In this document: positions 26,715 to 34,784 of the stretch, in pieces
Position numbering within the stretch: position 1 is the stretch's first letter
Layout: the number at the start of each line of letters is the position of its first letter
Translations under genes and position numbers: made by a program
The notes under the pieces: generated by a model
The model's database searches: none
What the model saw: only the letters and a program-made list of their open reading frames with translations
Told to the model about the DNA's origin: nothing
Assembly (NCBI RefSeq): GCF_039503195.1
Contig: NZ_JBCJKP010000002.1
Coordinates: 105,925 to 169,924 of the forward strand
DNA from: Streptomyces mirabilis
GTDB taxonomy: Bacteria; Actinomycetota; Actinomycetes; Streptomycetales; Streptomycetaceae
Length of the DNA: 64,000 nt
Direction of reading: 5' to 3'

Positions 26715-27988
26715 GTGTCCTCCCGCGGGGCGCCGACGACGAGGCTGGTGTTGCTGCCGCCGAACGCGAACGCGTTGATCAGGGCCGCCGCCACCGGCAT
26801 CGGGCGGGCGGTGTGCGGCACGTAGTCGAGGTCCAGGCCGCGGTCGGGCCGCTCGAGGTTGACGGTGGGCGGGACCAGGGAGTGGCGGATCGCGCCGAGC
26901 GCGGCCAGCACGCCCAGGCCCAGGCTGGCGGAGGTGAGGTGGCCGGCCATCGACTTGGGGGCGCTGACCACCAGACGGCGGGCGTCGTCGGCGAAGACCT
27001 TCTTGATGGCGACCGTCTCGGACTGGTCGTTGCCGTGGGTGCTGGTGCCGTGCGCGACGACGTAGTCGATGCCGGCGGTGCCCAGCCCTGATTCGCCGAT
27101 CGCCGCCTCCATCGCCTGGACGGCGCCGGAGCCGTCCGGCGGGGAGTCGGTGATGCGCCAGGCGTTGAGGGTGGAGCCGTAGCCGAGGACCTCGCCCAGA
27201 ACGGGCGCGCCGCGCTCGCGGGCGGCGTCGAGGTCCTCGAGGACGACGGCGACGGCGCCCTCGCCGATCACGAAGCCGGAGCGGTCGGCGTCGAAGGGCC
27301 GCGAGGCGTGCTCGGGATCGTCGTTGTGACGGTCGGTCAGCGCGCCCAGCAGGCTGAAGCCGAGCAGGTCGAGCCAGGTGGTCAGGGAGTCGTAGCCGCC
27401 GGCGACCATCAGCCGGGCGTCGCCCTCCTGGATGGCGCGGTAGGCCTCCCCGATGGCGTGCCCGGAGCCGGAGCAGGCGGTGGAGATCCCGATCATCGGC
27501 CCGGTCGCGGACATCATCCGGGCCATCGCGCTGAGCGGGACGTTCTGGTCGTCGGTGAGGGTGACGGCCGGCGGGTGGCACAAGAACGCGTCCGCGCGGC
27601 CGGTGGTGGCGCGCAGGTGGCCGACGTCCAGGAGGGCCTGCAGCTCGGGGCGGCCGACGCTCGCGCCCATCGCCACCCCGCGCTCGCCGGGGTCGTACAC
27701 CTCCTCCCCCAGGTCCTCGGCCCGCGCGGAGCGCAGCGCCTCCCAGGCGGCCGCGACACCGAACAGGCCCACCCGGGAGAGGTGTTTGCGCCCGATGCGG
27801 GCCGGGATCGCCGCGGCCGGGTCGAAGTCCTTGACCTGGGCGGCGATCCGCACCGGGAAGCCGGCCGCGTCGAAGGTGGTCAGCGGCCCGACGCCGCTGC
27901 GGCCGGCGGCCAGGCCCTGCCAGGTGGTGCCGGCGTCGTTGCCCAGCGGGGTGACGGCGCCGACGCCGGTGATGGCTACTCGGGTCAT
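26711..27988 (-). CDS. beta-ketoacyl-ACP synthase (KS, KAS II type)
   Basis: 425-residue condensing enzyme. Cys172 lies in ISTACSGSGHAIG, His313 in VAHGTSTHGND and His350 in KSMAGHLTSA, so the Cys-His-His triad is complete. It is coupled by 4-base overlaps to dehydratase genes on both sides and pairs by position with the Cys-less CLF at 24856. It should perform decarboxylative elongation on the ACP. This is the second active KS in the operon, in addition to the fused KS-CLF. Confidence 0.92.
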   Translation of the reverse strand: MTRVAITGVGAVTPLGNDAGTTWQGLAAGRSGVGPLTTFDAAGFPVRIAAQVKDFDPAAAIPARIGRKHLSRVGLFGVAAAWEALRSARAEDLGEEVYDPGERGVAMGASVGRPELQALLDVGHLRATTGRADAFLCHPPAVTLTDDQNVPLSAMARMMSATGPMIGISTACSGSGHAIGEAYRAIQEGDARLMVAGGYDSLTTWLDLLGFSLLGALTDRHNDDPEHASRPFDADRSGFVIGEGAVAVVLEDLDAARERGAPVLGEVLGYGSTLNAWRITDSPPDGSGAVQAMEAAIGESGLGTAGIDYVVAHGTSTHGNDQSETVAIKKVFADDARRLVVSAPKSMAGHLTSASLGLGVLAALGAIRHSLVPPTVNLERPDRGLDLDYVPHTARPMPVAAALINAFAFGGSNTSLVVGAPREDT

Positions 27989-28437
27989 CCGACCGGCCCC
28001 CCGCCCTGCAGCTGGTGCGCCATGCGCCGGGTGGCGGCCGGGTCGTCGAGGCGTTCGGCGTCGATGAGCGCGCACAGGATGCCGCTCGCCTCGAGGACGT
28101 TCTCGCCGTCCACGGTGACGGTGCCGTCCAGCAGGGCGGCCTCCTCGGTCATCGACTCGACGGTGGCGTGCATGCGCAGCACCTCGCCGGGGCGCACCGG
28201 GCGGTGCGCGGTGGCCTCGCCGACCGCCAGCAGCGCGGCGCGCAGCCGGTGGTCGGTGGAGAGCATGATCAGCCAGGTGGCGGACTGGCACAGGGCCTCC
28301 AGGGCCAGCCCGAAGGGCAGCGCGGGCCCGTCGCCGGTGTCCTGCCAGTAGGTCTCCTCGGCGGAGGTGACCTTGCGCGCGGTGATGTGCTCGCGGGGCG
28401 CGCAGGTCTCGATCCGGTCGATCAGATGGAATCGCAT
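27985..28437 (-). CDS. hotdog-fold dehydratase-like protein lacking the catalytic His
   Basis: 150-residue FabA/FabZ-like protein. The helix segment GLALEALCQSATWLI keeps the conserved Glu/Gln region, but the HFP motif is replaced by TYWQDTGDGPALP, so the active His is absent. Heterodimeric dehydratases, with one catalytic and one supporting hotdog subunit, are known from aryl-polyene and reducing type II systems, and this fits as the supporting subunit. ATG 28437. Activity alone is unlikely. Confidence 0.75.
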   Translation of the reverse strand: MRFHLIDRIETCAPREHITARKVTSAEETYWQDTGDGPALPFGLALEALCQSATWLIMLSTDHRLRAALLAVGEATAHRPVRPGEVLRMHATVESMTEEAALLDGTVTVDGENVLEASGILCALIDAERLDDPAATRRMAHQLQGGGPVG

Positions 28438-28470
28438 CGTCGTCTCTTCTCCCGTTCCCTCACGCGTCCG

Positions 28471-29238
28471 TTACGGGCGGCCGATGCCCAGCTGGGCGGA
28501 GAACCCGCCGTCCACGCAGAGCAGTTCGCCGGTGGTGTAGCCGGAGTCGGGGCCGGCCAGGAACACCGCGGCCGCGGCGACCTGACCGGCGGTGGCGAAC
28601 CGGCGCAGCGGGATCTGCCGTTTGATGCTCTTGCCGCCGTCGCGCTGCAGCACGCCGTCCACGAGCTCGGTCGGGGTGAACCCGGCCAGGACCGCGTTGA
28701 CCCGTATGCCGAAGCGGGCGAGTTCGACGGCGGCGCAGCGGGTGAAGGAGTTCAACGCGCCCTTGGAGGCCGAGTAGTTGGCCTGGCCGATCCAGCCGCG
28801 TTCGCCCATCGCGGAGGAGATGTTGACGATGGTGGCGTCGCCGCGGGCCATGAACTGTTCCAGGACGGCGTGGGTGCAGTGCCAGGCGCCGCCGAAGTTG
28901 GTCTTCATGACGTTCAGCCAGGCGTCCGGCGGCGCGTCGTAGATGAGGCCGTCGTCGCTGGTGCCCGCGTTGTTGACGAGGATGTCGAGGGGGCCCAGGA
29001 GGCGGGTGGCCTCCTGTACCAGGCGGGCGGCCTGCTGCGGGTCGGCGACGTCGGCGCCGACGGCCGCGGCCCGGCCGCCCGCCGTCTCGATCTCCTTGAC
29101 GACCGCGGCGGCGTCCTCCTGGCGGGAGCGGTAGTTGACGGCGACGGCCGCCCCCTGCTCGGCCAGGGCCAGGGCGATGGCCCGGCCGATGCCGCGTGAG
29201 GCACCGGTGACCAGGGCGGTGCGGTCCTTCAGCTTCAT
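28471..29238 (-). CDS. 3-oxoacyl-ACP reductase (FabG-type ketoreductase)
   Basis: 255-residue classical SDR. The NADPH motif is TGASRGIG at residues 11-18, with NNAG at 89-92 and the catalytic Ser (ISSAMG) with Tyr155-x3-Lys159 (YSASK). The C-terminus GELLCVDGGFSAQLG is FabG-like. It reduces each 3-ketoacyl intermediate before dehydration, which makes this a highly reducing type II PKS. ATG 29238 follows GGGAAGAGA. Confidence 0.92.
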   Translation of the reverse strand: MKLKDRTALVTGASRGIGRAIALALAEQGAAVAVNYRSRQEDAAAVVKEIETAGGRAAAVGADVADPQQAARLVQEATRLLGPLDILVNNAGTSDDGLIYDAPPDAWLNVMKTNFGGAWHCTHAVLEQFMARGDATIVNISSAMGERGWIGQANYSASKGALNSFTRCAAVELARFGIRVNAVLAGFTPTELVDGVLQRDGGKSIKRQIPLRRFATAGQVAAAAVFLAGPDSGYTTGELLCVDGGFSAQLGIGRP

Positions 29239-29367
29239 TCTGTCTCTTCCCGTTTCTGCTACGAGGGGGCGGTGGCCGGCCGGAGCCCGCGCGGGCGCCA
29301 GGGGCGGCGGGGGTGCGGGACGCCGTTGGCCCGCACCGCCACCGGCCCCCGGGGGAGGGGTCGGGGT

Positions 29368-29790
29368 TCAGGCGGCGTGCTGGGCCGCGGCCCGCTCGGT
29401 CAGCAGGTCGGTGAGGTTCTGCACGGTGAACAGGCCCAGCACGCCCTCGGCGGTCAGCGGCTCGCTGAGCTGGCTGCGGTCGAACTGCGGCAGGACCTTC
29501 TCCAGGTGGGTGAGGCCGGTGTCGTTGACGACCTCGTTCTCGTCGCCGAACTCCTCGTCGGGGATGCCGCCCTGCAGCAGGGCGGCGATGTCGGCCACGG
29601 TGATCTTCACCTTGGTGGCGCGCTCGATACGGAAGAGGATGTCGAGCAGGTCGATCGACTCGGCACCCAGCTGCCCGAGCAGGGTCGCCTCGGGCACGGC
29701 CTCGGCCTCGTCGATGCCCAGGGCGTCGGCGATGGCGGCCTGGACCGCGGAGAAGTAGTCGGTCGAGGTGGGGGTCAGGGTTTCGGACAC
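29368..29790 (-). CDS. acyl carrier protein
   Basis: 140-residue acidic carrier protein, longer than the usual 80-90. The phosphopantetheine site is GAESIDLLDILFRIE with Ser45. The C-terminal 60 residues after the four-helix domain are acidic and helical (PDEEFGDENEVVNDTG). The GTG start at 29790 gives the shortest sensible N-terminus with AAAGG upstream. Position between KR and FabD suggests that it is the PKS carrier. Confidence 0.86.
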   Translation of the reverse strand: MSETLTPTSTDYFSAVQAAIADALGIDEAEAVPEATLLGQLGAESIDLLDILFRIERATKVKITVADIAALLQGGIPDEEFGDENEVVNDTGLTHLEKVLPQFDRSQLSEPLTAEGVLGLFTVQNLTDLLTERAAAQHAA

Positions 29791-29861
29791 CGTTGGCTGC
29801 CTTTCGGATGGGTCGTTCCGCCGGTACCGGCCCGGGGGCCCGCACCGGACGGACGGGAGAG

Positions 29862-29960
29862 GAAAAAGAAGAAGAGGAAGGGAAGGGAAGGGAAGGGAAG
29901 GGAAGAGGCGGAGGGAGCGGGAGAGAGGCGGAGGGAGCGGGCGGCGGGGGGCGGGCCGGG
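29862..29960. repeat. polypurine tract with GGAAG repeats
   Basis: About 100 bases that are almost only A and G on the plus strand, including repeated GGAAG units and two copies of a GGCGGAGGGAGCGGG-like unit. It separates the FabD and ACP genes. Similar tracts follow the XRE gene and the carboxylase gene. Confidence 0.7.
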
Positions 29961-29978
29961 GGCGGTCCGCGCGCCGGG

Positions 29979-30947
29979 TCAGGCGGCGGCGCCAGGGGCG
30001 GGCTCCTGCCCGAGCTCGCGCAGCAGTGCGGAGATCCGGCGCGCGTCGTGGGTGCTGCGCACCACGGAGTGGACGCCGGTGCGGTTGGCGAAGCCGCTGA
30101 GCACCCGGCCGGGGCCGACCTCCAGGCAGCCGTCCACGGCGTGCGCGGCCGCGGCGCCCAGCACGTCCACCCACCGCACCGGCCCGGCCAGCTGACGGCG
30201 CAGCAGATCGCGGGCGTGGCCGCCGTCGCGCACCAGGGTGCCGGTCACCGAGCTGATCACGGGCAGCCGGGGCGCGCTGAAGCGCACGCGCTCCAGTTCG
30301 GCGGCGAACTCGTCCTCGATCGCCCGCATCAGCGAGCAGTGGAAGGGTGCCGAGACCTTCAGCGCCACCGTCCGCTCGGCGCCCGCGGCCAGCGCCCGGC
30401 GGGCGGCCTCCTCGACCGCGGGGCGCTGCCCGGAGATCACGGTCTGGCCCGGCTCGTTGTAGTTGGCGATCTCCACCACGCCCAGGGGGGCGCAGTCCGC
30501 GCAGATCTCCTCGATCCGGGCGGCGGCAAGGCCCAGTACGGCCGTCATCGCGCCGCCGGCCTGCCGGGAGACCCCCGCCATCAGCTCGCCCCGGCGGCGT
30601 ACCAGCCGCAGCGCCGCCTCGGCCTCCAGCACCCCGGCGGCTACCAGCGCGGGGTACTCCCCCAGGCTGTGCCCGGCCACCACGGCGGGCACGAAACCCG
30701 CCTGGTCGCGCAGTACCTCAAGGACCGCGAGGCTGGTGGCGACGATGGCGGGCTGGGCGATCTCGGTCGGGGCCAGCTCCTCCTCCGGCGCGGTGCTGCA
30801 CAGCGCGGTCAGCGGCAGGCCGGTCGCGTCCTCGGCGCGGGCCAGGACGCGTCCGGCGGTGCGGGGGTGTTCACGCAGCAGATGCCCGGCCATGCCCGCG
30901 CGCTGCGAGCCCTGCCCGGGAAACATCGTGAAGAGATTGTCGATCAT
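29979..30947 (-). CDS. fabD: malonyl-CoA:ACP transacylase
   Basis: 322-residue transacylase loading malonyl units onto the ACP. Visible motifs are FPGQGSQ near residue 10, the nucleophile GHSLGEY, the catalytic His region VSAPFHCSLM, and EVGPGRVLSG near the C-terminus. It is the most upstream gene of the leftward PKS operon. ATG 30947 is preceded by GGGGATG-type sequence only. A cluster-borne copy suggests dedicated extender supply. Confidence 0.92.
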   Translation of the reverse strand: MIDNLFTMFPGQGSQRAGMAGHLLREHPRTAGRVLARAEDATGLPLTALCSTAPEEELAPTEIAQPAIVATSLAVLEVLRDQAGFVPAVVAGHSLGEYPALVAAGVLEAEAALRLVRRRGELMAGVSRQAGGAMTAVLGLAAARIEEICADCAPLGVVEIANYNEPGQTVISGQRPAVEEAARRALAAGAERTVALKVSAPFHCSLMRAIEDEFAAELERVRFSAPRLPVISSVTGTLVRDGGHARDLLRRQLAGPVRWVDVLGAAAAHAVDGCLEVGPGRVLSGFANRTGVHSVVRSTHDARRISALLRELGQEPAPGAAA

Positions 30948-30967
30948 CCCCGTTCCTGCCTCACTGA

Positions 30968-31080
30968 GTTGTCGGAAGAACCGTCGGAAAAACTGCCGGA
31001 AGAGCTGCCGGAAGAGCTGTCCGAAGACCTGGAAGAACGGTCCGCGCAGCGGTCCGGGAGAGCGGTCCGGGAGAGCTGTT
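30968..31080. repeat. imperfect short tandem repeats in a divergent promoter region
   Basis: About seven imperfect copies of a 12-15 base GAAGAGCTGCCG-like unit lie between the divergent fabD and TetR genes. The rest of the 271-base gap shows no clear operator. The repeats are open as FRQLFRQFFRRFF-like residues on the minus strand, but this is not taken as coding. Confidence 0.5.
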
Positions 31081-31219
31081 TTCAGAGCCGGAGAAAGGTC
31101 ATCGGGCGGTCGGCGAGCGGTGCTCGATTCTGTGAATCTGCCACGGGGCTCTGGCGCATTCCTTGAATGCGTCTGGACCGGCGCTACGGTGCCCGGCAAT
31201 CAGCAACTAACGTGCTGGC

Positions 31220-31816
31220 ATGGTGAGGATGAGTGCAGACGAGCGGCGCCGGAGCGTCATCCGCGCGGCCGTGAGCGAATTCGCGCGGGGCGGGTACGAC
31301 GGCACGTCCACCGAGGCCATCGCCCGGCGTGCGGGGGTGTCGCAGCCGTATCTCTTCCGGCTCTTCGCGGGCAAGCGGGCGCTCTTCCTCGCGGCGGCGC
31401 GGTGCTGCCTGGCCGACACCGCCCGGCTGTTCACCGAGGCCACCGAGGGCCTGGCGGGCGAGGAGGCGCTGCGCGCCATGGCCAACGCGTACACCCGCGT
31501 CATCGTCAAGGAGCCGGAGCGGCTGCTGATGCAGATGCAGGTGTACGTCGCGGTGGCGGCGGGCGAGGCGGACGGTGACGCGGCGTTCGGGGAGGCGGTG
31601 CGGGCCGAGTGGCGGCGGCTGTGGGACACCGTCCACCGGCCGCTCGGCGCGGACACCGGCCAGACCACCACGTTCATGGCGTACGGGATGCTGGTCAACG
31701 TCCTGGTCTGCCTGGGGTTTCCGCCCGGGGACCCGCTCTGGGACGGGCTGTATCCGGCGGCGCGGGCCGGGGCGCGGCAGCCGGGCGCCCTGCAGCGGCG
31801 GCCGGCGCCCGGCTGA
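31220..31816 (+). CDS. TetR family transcriptional regulator
   Basis: 198-residue regulator. The N-terminal HTH is standard (STEAIARRAGVSQPYLFRLF, about residues 35-55), followed by an alpha-helical ligand domain. It is divergent from fabD, so it may control the PKS operon or the exporters. It differs from the receptor-like TetRs at 61324 and 62582, which begin with the RAVRTRR motif. ATG 31220, or an in-frame ATG three codons later. Confidence 0.88.
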   Translation: MVRMSADERRRSVIRAAVSEFARGGYDGTSTEAIARRAGVSQPYLFRLFAGKRALFLAAARCCLADTARLFTEATEGLAGEEALRAMANAYTRVIVKEPERLLMQMQVYVAVAAGEADGDAAFGEAVRAEWRRLWDTVHRPLGADTGQTTTFMAYGMLVNVLVCLGFPPGDPLWDGLYPAARAGARQPGALQRRPAPG

Positions 31817-32305
31817 CGGCCGCCGGGCGGGCGGGACCGGGGGCGGTACGCGCCGGCCTGGGCCGGGCCGAAGACCGAGGGGCCGGATCCGGGCCGGGGC
31901 CGCGGGGTGCGGCCGGGACGCCAGGGCCGAGGACCCGGGCCCGCGGTCCGTGCCCGTGCCCCGTGGCCCGCGAGCCGTGGCTGGTGGGCCACGGGGGCGG
32001 CGGGTACGGGGCCGGAATCGGGGCCGGTCCGCCGGACCCGGAACCCGGAACCCGGAACCCGGTCCCCAGACCGCCCGCGGCCCGTGAGCCGGGGGCTGCG
32101 GGCCGCGGGCAGGACAGCCGGGGCTGGATCTCCGGTCCGGGACCGGGCCCCGGTCCCGGACCCGTAGTCCGTGGCTCGGGGGCCGTGGGCTGGTCCGTGC
32201 GCGGGGCCCCGGGGTCCACGGGCCCGGCAGCCGGAGCCGGGGCCCGCAACCGGGCCTGGAACGGGGGGTTCTGGGGCGGGGCCAGGGCCGCCGCGGGGGC
32301 GGCCG
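31817..32305. other. gene-free, very G+C-rich low-complexity stretch
   Basis: 489 bases after the TetR gene. It contains repeated CCCGG and GGAACCC units and overlapping small inverted repeats. No start with a ribosome-binding site and no plausible coding frame stands out. Confidence 0.6.
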
Positions 32306-33529
32306 TCAGTCCACGGTGGCGGCCGGCGCGGCGGCCGGGGCGGGGGCCGGGCGGCGGGCCGGGGCCCAGCGGGTGCCGTAGGCGACCTGGCCCTTCTCCG
32401 CGGCGGCGAAGGCCTTCGTGTTCCAGTTCTTGCGCATGAACGCCTCGCGCGCCCGGATCAGCAGCGGGTTTCGCACCGCGCCCATCCGCCCGATCCGCCA
32501 GGCGATGCGCTGCAACGGCGCGGTACGGGCGCGGCGTTCGCGCTCGTAGCGGCGCAGCGCGGCGATGGGGTCGTCGGCGTGCTCCAGGTGCTCGGCGAGG
32601 ACCAGGGCGTCCTCCAGGGCCTGGCAGGCGCCCTGGCCGATGTTGAAGGTGATGGGGTGCGCGGCGTCGCCGAGCAGGGTGACGCGGCCCTGGCCCCACC
32701 GGCGTTCGGGGCTGCGGCCCTCGACGTCGCCGCGGATGATGCCCTCCTGCGGGGTGGCGGCGAGGATGTCGGCCACCGGGCCGCCCCAGCCGCGGTGGCG
32801 GCGCAGCAGCATCTCCCGCACGCCGGGCGCGTCCCGGCCGCCCGCGGGTCCGTTGGCCACGCTCATCCAGTGGACCAGGCCGGGTGCGACGTCGTAGTAG
32901 GTGAAGCGGGTACCGGGCCCGAACATCGCGTTGAAGGTGCCCGGCGGGATGTCCGGGTGCTGCAGGGGGGAACGGCCGCGCCAGGCGATGTAGCCGCTGT
33001 AGCGGTTGCGGGCGGGGCCGAAGAGGGCGTCGCGGACCGTGCCGTGGATGCCGTCGGCGCCGATCAGCAGGTCGCCCCGTTCGCTGCCGCCGTCCGCGAA
33101 CCGTACGGTGACCCCGTCCTCGTCCTGCTCGAAGCCGGTCACGTGGGCCCCGGTGCGCACCGGGGAGCCGTGCAGGGCCTCGCGCAGCACGCCGTGCAGG
33201 ACGGAGCGCTCGACGGCGATGGTGGGTGCGCCGTAGCGCTCGACGAAGTCGCCGACCGGCCAGGCGCCCAGCACCTCGCCGCGGTGGGTGCTGAAGTGCG
33301 CGACCTGCTGGGCCGGGGCCGTGCGCAGGACCTGTCCGGCCACGCCCAGGCAGTCCAGCGCGAGCACGCCGTTGGTCCAGATGTGCAGGCCCGCGCCGCC
33401 GTCGCGCAGTGCCTCGGCCCGTTCGAAGACGACGGGCTCAAGACCGGCGCGCTGGAGCGCGAGGGCCGCGGCCAGGCCGCCGATCCCTCCGCCAGCAATG
33501 AGTACGCGACGGGCACGTCCAAGGGCCAT
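32306..33529 (-). CDS. FAD-dependent aromatic/polyketide monooxygenase
   Basis: 407-residue group A flavoprotein hydroxylase. The three family motifs are present: GGGIGGLAAALALQRAG (ADP binding), DLLIGADGIHGTVR and RVTLLGDAAHPITFNIGQG. Such enzymes hydroxylate or epoxidise aromatic or polyene rings using NAD(P)H and O2. It is a single-gene unit divergent from a DUF1772 gene and ends in an Ala/Pro-rich tail. ATG 33529 is preceded by GGAGACAG. Confidence 0.9.
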   Translation of the reverse strand: MALGRARRVLIAGGGIGGLAAALALQRAGLEPVVFERAEALRDGGAGLHIWTNGVLALDCLGVAGQVLRTAPAQQVAHFSTHRGEVLGAWPVGDFVERYGAPTIAVERSVLHGVLREALHGSPVRTGAHVTGFEQDEDGVTVRFADGGSERGDLLIGADGIHGTVRDALFGPARNRYSGYIAWRGRSPLQHPDIPPGTFNAMFGPGTRFTYYDVAPGLVHWMSVANGPAGGRDAPGVREMLLRRHRGWGGPVADILAATPQEGIIRGDVEGRSPERRWGQGRVTLLGDAAHPITFNIGQGACQALEDALVLAEHLEHADDPIAALRRYERERRARTAPLQRIAWRIGRMGAVRNPLLIRAREAFMRKNWNTKAFAAAEKGQVAYGTRWAPARRPAPAPAAAPAATVD

Positions 33530-33652
33530 GGGTCTGTCTCCTCGTGGCTGTCCGGGCGGATGTCCCCGCGGGGAGGGGACGGCACTCCGCTGCGGCCCGG
33601 GGTGCTCCCTCGTCCTTGCGGAATCCCCTGCGGACCACTGGAGTTGTCAACG

Positions 33653-33702
33653 CTAGCATTCGAAGCGCTGAACTTGATAGTGTCGGCAGTACATCTAGCA
33701 TT
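33653..33702 (-). promoter_or_regulatory. CTAGCATT direct repeat with shared CTAG-N8-CCGACACT element
   Basis: CTAGCATT occurs at 33653-33660 and 33695-33702. On the minus strand the second repeat forms CTAG, eight bases, CCGACACTATCA, as upstream of the aldo/keto reductase. It lies in the 232-base divergent region between the FAD monooxygenase and DUF1772 genes. Confidence 0.45.
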
Positions 33703-33761
33703 GATAAATCCACGTGGCGGCAGGCCATGTGGCAACCGGCAGACGGACAAGGGTGGTTGTG

Positions 33762-34235
33762 ATGGAAACCCTCGTACAGACCCTGGCCGTGGTGGCCACG
33801 ATGGCCAACGCGGTGGTCTACGGCACCGACGTCTTCTCCGCGATCGTCCAGCGGCCGGCCCTCGCGCACGTCGACGACGCGGTGCTGACCAGCACCATGG
33901 GGCAGATCCACCGTTTCGGGGACCGCCGGATGCCCGTCCCAGGCGTCTTCGGCCTGCTCGCCACGGTGGCCACGGCCGTCGCGGCCGGGTTCGGCAGCCG
34001 CGTGACGGCGGCCGCCGCGGCCGCCGTCGCGGCGGCGGCCCTGGTGGTGTGGCTGGCCGTCTACAACAAGGTGAGCGCGCCGGTGAACAAGGAGCTGACC
34101 GACGCGGCGCTCGACTGCCGCACCGCGCCGAACGCGCGGGGCCTGCAGCGCACCTGGGACAGCGTCATCAACGCCCGGGTCGTGCTGCAGGCGGTGGCGC
34201 TGGGCGCGATGTGCGTGGCACTCGTGGCGTCCTGA
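33762..34235 (+). CDS. DUF1772 membrane protein (anthrone-oxygenase-like)
   Basis: 157-residue protein with four predicted membrane helices (about 5-25, 60-80, 82-100, 137-157) and the DUF1772 pattern including MGQIHRFGDRRMPVPG and a conserved Asn/Lys loop. Some members are cofactor-free anthrone oxygenases, others are of unknown function. It is divergent from the FAD monooxygenase, so both may modify the same ring. ATG 33762; the open frame extends further upstream without a ribosome site. Confidence 0.8.
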   Translation: METLVQTLAVVATMANAVVYGTDVFSAIVQRPALAHVDDAVLTSTMGQIHRFGDRRMPVPGVFGLLATVATAVAAGFGSRVTAAAAAAVAAAALVVWLAVYNKVSAPVNKELTDAALDCRTAPNARGLQRTWDSVINARVVLQAVALGAMCVALVAS

Positions 34236-34265
34236 CACCGCGGGAGGCGGCCGCCGCGAAGGACG

Positions 34266-34315
34266 GGCGGGGGTGGGGAAGGGAGACCCGCGGGTCTCCC
34301 TTCCCCACCCCCGCC
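34266..34315. terminator. 25-bp perfect palindrome, bidirectional terminator
   Basis: Arms 34266-34290 and 34291-34315 are perfectly complementary with no spacer. It lies between the convergent stops of DUF1772 (34235) and the small peptide gene (34341). It should end both transcripts. Confidence 0.75.
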
Positions 34316-34340
34316 TCCCGCCTCCCGTCCGCGGCGGCCC

Positions 34341-34469
34341 CTACTGCAGGGCGATGCTGCCCAGGACGGACATCTCGGTGTCCTCGTCCGGGCCGTCGGT
34401 GATCTCACTGCCGAATGCGGGGCTGAGCTCCGGCTCGTTTCCTGCGGGATTCTTCTTCTTGCTGACCAC
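34341..34469 (-). CDS. 42-residue orphan peptide
   Basis: Short frame with GTG start at 34469 preceded by GAAGGGAC. The product begins MVSKKKNPAGNEPELSPAFG, continues with an acidic middle (DGPDEDTE) and ends in a hydrophobic tail, SVLGSIALQ. It lies downstream of the XRE/repeat regulator on the same strand and directly before a strong terminator, which supports real expression. Basic N-terminus, acidic linker and hydrophobic C-terminus suit a precursor of a processed signalling peptide or a RiPP-like precursor. No maturation enzyme was recognised in the window. It is too short for family assignment. Confidence 0.5.
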   Translation of the reverse strand: MVSKKKNPAGNEPELSPAFGSEITDGPDEDTEMSVLGSIALQ

Positions 34470-34665
34470 GGTGGTGTCCCTTCGGGCGTGAGCGGCCAAT
34501 GCCGTACTGAGATTCACGAAGGTCCGCACCGCGCGTCAAGGCGCATTGCGCCGCGTCCACCGGAATGCGAGGCGCCCTCGAGAAATCCGGTGAAGGAAAT
34601 ACGCATTCCGCACCGCGCTCCCCCGCGGCCGGCGGGAATCAGTACGCCGCCCGCCCCGCCCGAAT

Positions 34666-34762
34666 TCCCCCGCTCCCCCTCCCCTGTCTCCCCCCGCCCT
34701 TCCCTTCCCCGCCCCCTTCTCCTTGCCTTCCCCTTTTTTCCGTCCCTTTCCTCCCGCAGTGG
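34666..34762. repeat. polypyrimidine tract
   Basis: Nearly pure C/T on the plus strand with CCCTTCCC-like units, just downstream of the XRE gene. The rest of the 34470-34784 gap shows no coding signal. Confidence 0.65.
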
Positions 34763-34784
34763 TCCGGCCGGGCGCGGGCGGCGC

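Noticed and set aside
31817..32305. Coding frames in the TetR downstream spacer
   Set aside because: All frames are low complexity and have no start signal.
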